A stretch of 64,000 nucleotides of DNA from assembly GCA_003254925.1 (NCBI GenBank), contig QANZ01053543.1, forward strand, positions 87,179 through 151,178, read 5' to 3'. Source of the DNA: Chamaecrista fasciculata (Eukaryota > Streptophyta > Magnoliopsida > Fabales > Fabaceae). The notes under the pieces are model-generated. The model saw only the letters and a list, made by a program, of their open reading frames with translations, was not told the DNA's origin and ran no database searches. The translations under genes were made by a program, and so were the position numbers. Positions 58,074 to 64,000 of the stretch are shown here, one piece after another; within the stretch, counting starts at the first letter, position 1, and each line of letters starts with the position of its first letter.

Positions 58074-58397
58074 CAGAGAAGAATACATTGTACTAGAATG
58101 TCGCTTTCTGAACTACACAGAGTATAAAATTGTAATTTATCCTAAAATTAATAATAATAAATAAATCTTAAGAATAAAATTTGAAACTAAAAAAAATATT
58201 TTTAAGTTTCACCTGTATAAAAATACACGTAGGAAAAGTAGTTAGTTAACCTAAAAAAAACATGTCATAAAATTGTTAAGTAACTGTAATATAGACCAAT
58301 AGTCTTATCAAATTCATCATTTCTCTTTCTTCCTCTCGCCAACTAACTACCTCTTCAATACGAACAAAGAATACTACACACAATCTCTCTTTTCGTT

Positions 58398-58405
58398 TAT
58401 AAATA
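58398..58405 (+). promoter_or_regulatory. TATA box of the CER2-like gene
   Basis: TATAAATA lies about 95 bp upstream of the ATG at 58494. A CT/CA-rich leader follows (58430-58480), as expected for a plant transcription start near 58430. Confidence 0.65.
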
Positions 58406-58493
58406 CCAAATAAGAATAAGCTTCTTCATTCATTCACACAATCTCTCTCACACACACATATTCACTCTCTCTAATTCTAGCTATATTCTATCG

Positions 58494-61400
58494 ATGGGTT
58501 CACTCGGCCACGTGGAAAATCCTCCGCCGTTGAGCTCCCGGATCTCAACGGTGGTTCCGGCAACGCCTCGCGACGACAAAATCGGCGATTGCCACCTCAG
58601 CCGCATGGATTTGCTCTTAAAGCTTCATTACATCAGAGCTGTTTTTTTCTTTGAAAACGACGCCGTTCAGGGTTTAACTAATTATGACCTGAAGAAGGCC
58701 ATGTTCCCACTTCTGGATCGTTACTCCCACGCGTCGGGTCGGATCCGGAGATCCGAATCCGGCCGGCCGTTCATCAAGTGCAACGACGCCGGTGTGCGAA
58801 TCGCCGAGTCAAACTACGACGATACTATCGGCAATTGGATCGCCGGAAACCGATACTCGATCGACGGCCTTGTCCATGATCATGTGCTTGGCCCTGATCT
58901 TGGATTCTCTCCTCTTGTTTTTGTTAAGGTACGTCATACACATGTTTAATGGATTACTATCACATAAATTATGTGATTTTTTTTAAAAAAACCATAAGTT
59001 TCCTTTACTTTACTTGTATGTATAACAGTGTAGGTGAAAATTAATTTTATTTGGTCGAGAACGAATAATTAAAACTCTTTCGACAATATTAATTCTAGGG
59101 CCAAAACCTAAATCACTTAACTTAGAGTATAACTCATTTATCACTACATTAAATATTTGTTGGTCATGTCATTATTTTTTTACTTCAACATTTTTTTTTT
59201 CAATTAGGTGAGATAGTAAGCTCATATAAGTTTGCTAGCCCGTAAGTAACCGAGAACATAGATGGAACTAGTTGGTAGGATCAATTTGAAATAAAATTTA
59301 AATATTTAGGATGAATTTGGAATCAATGAAATATTTATGGTTAATTTAAAATTTACCTCATATTTGTGTTACCAATATGAATATTTGAGCTTAATTGGTC
59401 TGTGCGTGTTTCTCTGGATTTTTCAATTTTGGGTAAACTGTGATGGCCCTGGCTGAGAAATTAAGTACACAATTTAATGAATGAAGGCAAGAAATTCATA
59501 ACTATTACAGCGCTATAGCTGTACTTTTCCATGTGCATGCAACTGAAAATGATTGTTATTTGATTCCCAGGCAAGAGGTTATATGGGTTCAGAGATTATA
59601 TACACACATATATTGATATATATATATACACACACACACTATTTTATACATAGGATTTTGGAGATTTTTCGAGTCGGTGGCTCTCAACTTTATATGGTAA
59701 GATATTACATAAAATATAAAAGAAAAAAAGAGAAAATAGTGAGGGAAATCTAATCAGTAATTTTCAATTTTTTTTTAAACTATACTACTTTAAAATAAAA
59801 TAAAAAAGTGAAAAGTTAAAACAGGATTTAGATATTTTTATTATTTATTTTTTTTATTACTTTAATATATAATTAAATTTTTTTATCATTCTTTTGATAG
59901 TTTCATACTTTATATATTTTGGTTATTTTTTAAAATATTTGTTTATCAAAACGGGCATACAAAACTATTAATATATACATATATATATTTGTATTGATTG
60001 ATATCAATCTTGTTCCCCTTCTAAGTTTTTAAATGTACAATTGGGATTTGGGACTCGTCATATAATTCAAAATATATCTCAACTTTTTAAATAATTTTAT
60101 ATTATATTACATGTCATAAGTTACGAAAAATTTAATTTATTGTTAATTCATCGGATAGAATTATATATAACAAAAGATAAAATCGATCAAAATATAAAAT
60201 TTTAAAGATAAAATTGACAATAAACAAACTTTGAAGGCAAAGCTAAAAATTAAGGTAAAATTTGAATAAAAAATATTTTTGCTTAATAAAAATAATAATT
60301 TATATTTAAATAATTAAAAAAATTCACATATATATATATATATTCCTTAAAATATCTAAAGCTGATTAATATATATATATATATACAGTTATACACAAAC
60401 ATTAAAATACCAATATCAAAAGAATATTAAGTGGGCATAATAATGTGCCCCTCTGTATGACACAGTTGATACTACATCTACACACAATCATCAATAGTAC
60501 AATCCATCTGTTATTGCAACGCATTGAACAAATTTAATGCATACTGAGCACTTAACCGATAAGGTAAGGTAGCGAGGCTTAAAGCCTCACATTAAAGTAG
60601 TCTGGTATCTCACATCACACTCTCACTGTAAGTATTTACTATTTACGTATTTATGCATGTCAATTTTTTTAACTTCAAAATAAATGAGTATAAAAGAGCA
60701 CTATTAGAACACTTTAAATAATTCAAAACTTACGTTCGACTCAAAATCAATGACATACATAAGTCTAGCTTTATTGAGTGCCTCTAAAGTAGTTGACTTG
60801 TTGGTTTCTCACCAAATGTATGTCTGGGAATTTTAGTGATACCAATTACTTCAGAATTTACAAATTTATTTTTAAGCTGTGCAGAATTTCTAAGCAATCC
60901 AACACAATTCTTTGTTTGTTTAACTATGGATTTCTCAATTCGTGTAACGGTCTGGTCTCCAACACAATTCATATTTAAAGAAACAGGATCATGCAAGGTT
61001 TAAAATTTGATTAAAATATCTAGTATTTTACCTAGTTTTCTAAGCTGAGTCTGCTAGATTTATTAAGTTGATTTGATCTCTCATACTTTTTTACATTAAT
61101 AATTCTCTGTATAATTTTCAACTAACTCCATGATATGGTAGTGTTAAATAAAGAGTCTCAATTAATTACTAACTACCAAGTTACTCCTACCAACTGAATA
61201 GAAACATAGTACTTTACAAGTATAAACTACATACAATTTGTTTCCACTAATGTTAACCATTATAAAAAGTTTCTTTATTTTGATGATTTTACATATAATT
61301 TATATTTTTTTTTACAAATTTATTTTATTAATACACATGATTTGTTTATTTACTTATCAAAATATTATATCATCAACTGATAATCATGTTATGATGTTAT

Positions 61401-62793
61401 CAACAAAAAATAATATATTAATCTCATCTCTGAAGTCTGTATATAAATTGCACAAATACTAATTTCATTCTTAAATTTTACACCAACTGTTAATTTTATC
61501 TTCAAACCTTTTTTTTGTTAAATTCGTCCCTGGTGTTTTATATTTTGGTCAATTTTATTCTTTGACTAACTTCTTTTAAAAATTAATAACAGATTGCATC
61601 TTATTTTTTAATATGGATTAAAATTTGAGTTTATTTTTCTATTAACTTTACATTATATATCATTAGCCACATAAATTTTGTCGTTAATATTTGATTAAAG
61701 TAAGAACAACGGATAAAACTGATAAAAATATGAAACATTGGAGACGAAATTGACTATTAAAAAAATTGAGAACGAAATTGACAATTAACATATAAAATTT
61801 AAGGAGATTAATATTTTTGTCATCATCAAATTTTTATTAGAAGAAATGATCAATCAACTAATGCATGTATGTTATGATCTGTGAAATCAGTTCACCAGGT
61901 TCCAATGTGGCGGGCTAACAGTGGGCCTAAGCTGGGCCCACGTTCTCGGAGATGCTTTCTCTGCCGTTGATTTCATCACCCTCTGGAGTAAGATCATCGC
62001 AGGTCACGTGCCACCCAAGTCTCTTCACGTGCCGACTCATCACTCCAAGCCTCATCATAATCATCATCATCATCATCATCATCATCTTCCTCCCTCACAT
62101 TCTGAAAACCCTATTTCTGTGAAAAAGACCATCAATGTCGGCGAACACTGGCTAGCCGCTACTCAGAGAAACGTCGAAACCTACTCTTTCTGCGTCACTG
62201 CGAAACAACTTCAACATTTGGTTACAACAACGAGTATAATAAACACTGATGCTTCGTATTTCGAACTTCTTTCCGCAATTATATGGAAATCTCTTTGTCT
62301 CGCGAGGGGAGATGATTTGGGGATAAACGCTGTGACGATCTGTACGAACGAATCTCGCCGTGGAGAGGATGAAATTCCGGTGAATGGCTTGGTGTTCAGT
62401 AAGGTGGAAGCGAATTTCGCGGTTGCGAGATCCGATGTGACGGAATTGGCGAAATTGATCGCCGAGAAGAAGATGGTGGAGAACGAGGCGATGGAGAAAT
62501 TGGCGGAGGAAGACGAAGGGAAAGAGGATTTCATTGTTTATGGAGCGAGCTTGACGTTTGTGGATCTGGAAAAAGCTAGGGTTTACGACGTGAAATTGAA
62601 CGGTCGGAAACCTGTTCTGGCGAATTGTACGTTTCACGGAGTCGGCGATGAAGGCGTGGTGGTGGTGCTTCCGGCGCCGGAGGAAGACGGCGGCGAAGGC
62701 GGCGGTAATGGAAGAATGATCACGGTGACTCTGCCTTGGAAAGAACTTGAACACCTGAAGAATGAGTTGCAAACAGAATGGGGTATTGTCTGA
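58494..62793 (+). CDS. CER2: CER2-like BAHD family protein
   Basis: Two exons (58494-58928 and 61891-62793) join in phase 0 to give 445 residues. The join reads LVFVK-FTRFQCGGLTVGLSWAH, matching BAHD acyltransferases. The HxxxD motif is present (HVLGD, 162-166). The usual C-terminal DFGWG is replaced by DVKLNG (378-383), a loss also typical of CER2. In Arabidopsis, CER2 (At4g24510) works with CER6-type condensing enzymes in the ER to extend fatty acids beyond C28 for cuticular wax, apparently without ordinary acyltransferase activity. A CAT microsatellite gives a His tract at residues 195-208 (with PHHNHHHHHHHHLPP). The intron is 2.96 kb and carries repeats. CER2 and CER2-LIKE paralogues cannot be separated here by sequence alone; gene order favours CER2. 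Confidence 0.88.
61441..61830. mobile_element. Foldback element, 'tgcaatctg' family (copy 2, CER2-like intron)
   Basis: The arms contain TTTTATATTTTGGTCAATTT and 'agacgaaattgac'. The core has TAACAGATTGCATCTTAT, the reverse of the copy at 30650-30995. It ends about 60 bp before the splice acceptor at 61890. Confidence 0.6.
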
Positions 62794-62934
62794 GAAATTG
62801 CTTGCTTGGTGAAGAAGAAAAGGCAGCACGATAAGTGAAAATTCTCAGAATTTAATCTATACAGTTGACGAGTGTTGTAATTCTAGTTCTTATCTTTGAT
62901 ATGTTCTCTTAATCGCTTGATAAATAATTTGGCA

Positions 62935-63265
62935 AAGTATTAATTTGGTCTCTTAATTTTATATTAATTGTCCATTTGGTCCTCAATCTCTTTTTACAGG
63001 CAATTTTATTCTTTGTTCTTATTTTAGTTAAATATTAACGACAAAATCTGCGTAGTTAATAAAATACAATGTAAAATTGATAGATAAAAAACTCAAATCC
63101 TAAATCAGATTGAAAAATATAATGCAATTGATCATTAACTTATCGAAAGAAGTTAATCAAAAGACAAAAGTGATCAAAATATAAAACATTAGGGACAAAA
63201 TTGACAAAAAAAAATAGAGATGAAATTAACCATTGATGTAAAGTTTAGAAACAAAATTAATAATT
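62935..63265. mobile_element. Foldback element, 'tgcaatctg' family (copy 3)
   Basis: Starts TATTAATTTGGTCTCTTAA with an arm-like 'gaaacaaaattaataa' on the right. The core ATTAACGACAAAATCTGCG matches copy 1 (30650-30995). It lies about 140 bp past the CER2-like stop codon, so it may overlap the 3' UTR. Confidence 0.6.
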
Positions 63266-63291
63266 CACCTGGAATGAAATTAGTTAAATGG

Positions 63292-63569
63292 TACTTCCTC
63301 CGTTCACAATATCTCTTGTAATTTTATAGATGCACACATACCAATCAAATAATTAATTCATCTTGAACTTAGAAAAATTTAGGATAAAAAGAATATATTA
63401 CCCTTATTTATTCTTTCATGTTTTCAAAAGATATTTATTAATAAGAGAGATTAGGTTGGGATAAAATTGTAAAAGAATAATAATACTTTCTTAATTTTAT
63501 AAAACATCAAATATTTTAAAACATAAAAATCTCTAAAACTATGATAAATATTACGGAGGGGAGGGAGTA
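63292..63569. mobile_element. Stowaway-type MITE
   Basis: The element (63294-63567) starts CTTCCTCCGTTCACAATA and ends ACGGAGGGGAGGGAG, with TA on each side. The TA duplication and CTCCCTCCG-type ends are diagnostic of Stowaway elements. Confidence 0.85.
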
Positions 63570-64000
63570 TAATTTAGTTAGTAGAGTTATTTATTTGTGA
63601 TAAATATCGTGTACTTTCCATTGCAACTTGTGGATGTGCGAGAAAGAAATTTTTTTTTGTGCCTGAATAATACTATATTAAAAGGGCCAAACTTTTTTTT
63701 TAGTATGTAACTATTGTGGCATTATTGTTTTGGGAGATTTGGGTTCAATTGAGATACTATGAATCTGAAAAAAAAAAAACGATACTATGAATCATTCCTA
63801 TTAAAATCGACGGGATCACACATACCTCCGAATTTGGGTTTTTTTTTTTGCCAATGAATTATGTATGGGTTGATTGATTGATCAATCGATTGAATTAATT
63901 GAATTCTTAAATTAAATAACGTTATAAATATATAAATTAAATAAATATTAATTACTTTAAATATAAATAATTTATAATTAATAAAATATAATCATAAAAT
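63570..64000. other. AT-rich right edge
   Basis: Nothing recognised apart from short A/T runs and a small duplication of GATACTATGAATC near 63750-63793. Confidence 0.5.

Larger units (their letters stand above)
55687..58151. mobile_element. Mutator-type foldback element (2.4 kb) carrying nested insertions, exact 9-bp duplication
   Basis: The outer element is 55696-58142, starting GGGTAAATTATACTTTAG and ending TTGTAATTTATCC. The flanks taaaattaa (55687-55695 and 58143-58151) are identical. Nested inside are a solo LTR (55899-56494), an inverted-repeat block (about 56740-57490) and a hAT-like piece (about 57545-58073). No transposase was seen. Confidence 0.85.

Noticed and set aside
62152-62829. 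225-residue minus-strand ORF across the CER2-like exon
   Set aside because: It is the antisense shadow of a genuine BAHD exon.

Overview
The window is plant nuclear DNA, almost certainly from a eudicot. It holds large intron-split genes, plant-only gene families and very AT-rich spacers, and much of it is transposon debris. Runs of N (40369-40563, plus a few single or short ones) mark a draft assembly. The species cannot be named from the sequence. Five protein genes are convincing, and no RNA gene, operon or CRISPR array was seen. All exon boundaries were read by eye from GT/AG sites, reading phase and family conservation.

Layout. 1-8.2 kb: transposons and repeats (palindromes, Helitrons, foldback elements with target duplications). 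8.86-18.6 kb (+): a 15-exon Raf-like MAPKKK of the CTR1/EDR1 group, resembling Arabidopsis At4g24480; its eighth intron carries a nest of three elements. 22.0-27.3 kb (-): HYL1/DRB1, the double-stranded-RNA-binding partner of DICER-LIKE1, with an unusually long C-terminal array of about nine 60-residue repeats. 28-31 kb: LINE relics. 32.9-34.35 kb (+): a SICKLE-like proline-rich protein (At4g24500 type). 35.2-39 kb (-): a VIN3-like (VEL) PHD/FNIII/VID protein whose first exon was not found. 40.7-58.4 kb: about 18 kb with no gene, filled with foldback elements, solo LTRs, a Helitron, a retroposon and a hAT-like element. 58.5-62.8 kb (+): a CER2-like BAHD protein (At4g24510 type).

Functional picture. 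HYL1 and SICKLE, both tied to microRNA production in Arabidopsis, are neighbours here on opposite strands, about 5.6 kb apart. The kinase, SICKLE and CER2-like genes keep the order of their Arabidopsis chromosome 4 counterparts, with HYL1 and the VEL gene lying between them. VEL proteins act with PRC2 in Polycomb silencing, and CER2-like proteins act in very-long-chain wax synthesis. The neighbourhood is therefore ancestral gene order, not a pathway cluster.

No wholly new system was recognised. The most unusual items are the HYL1 repeat array, the HWD catalytic motif and overlapping upstream ORF of the kinase, the paired palindromes at the left edge, and a large set of gene-proximal foldback elements with exact 9-10 bp target duplications that indicate Mutator-type transposition.
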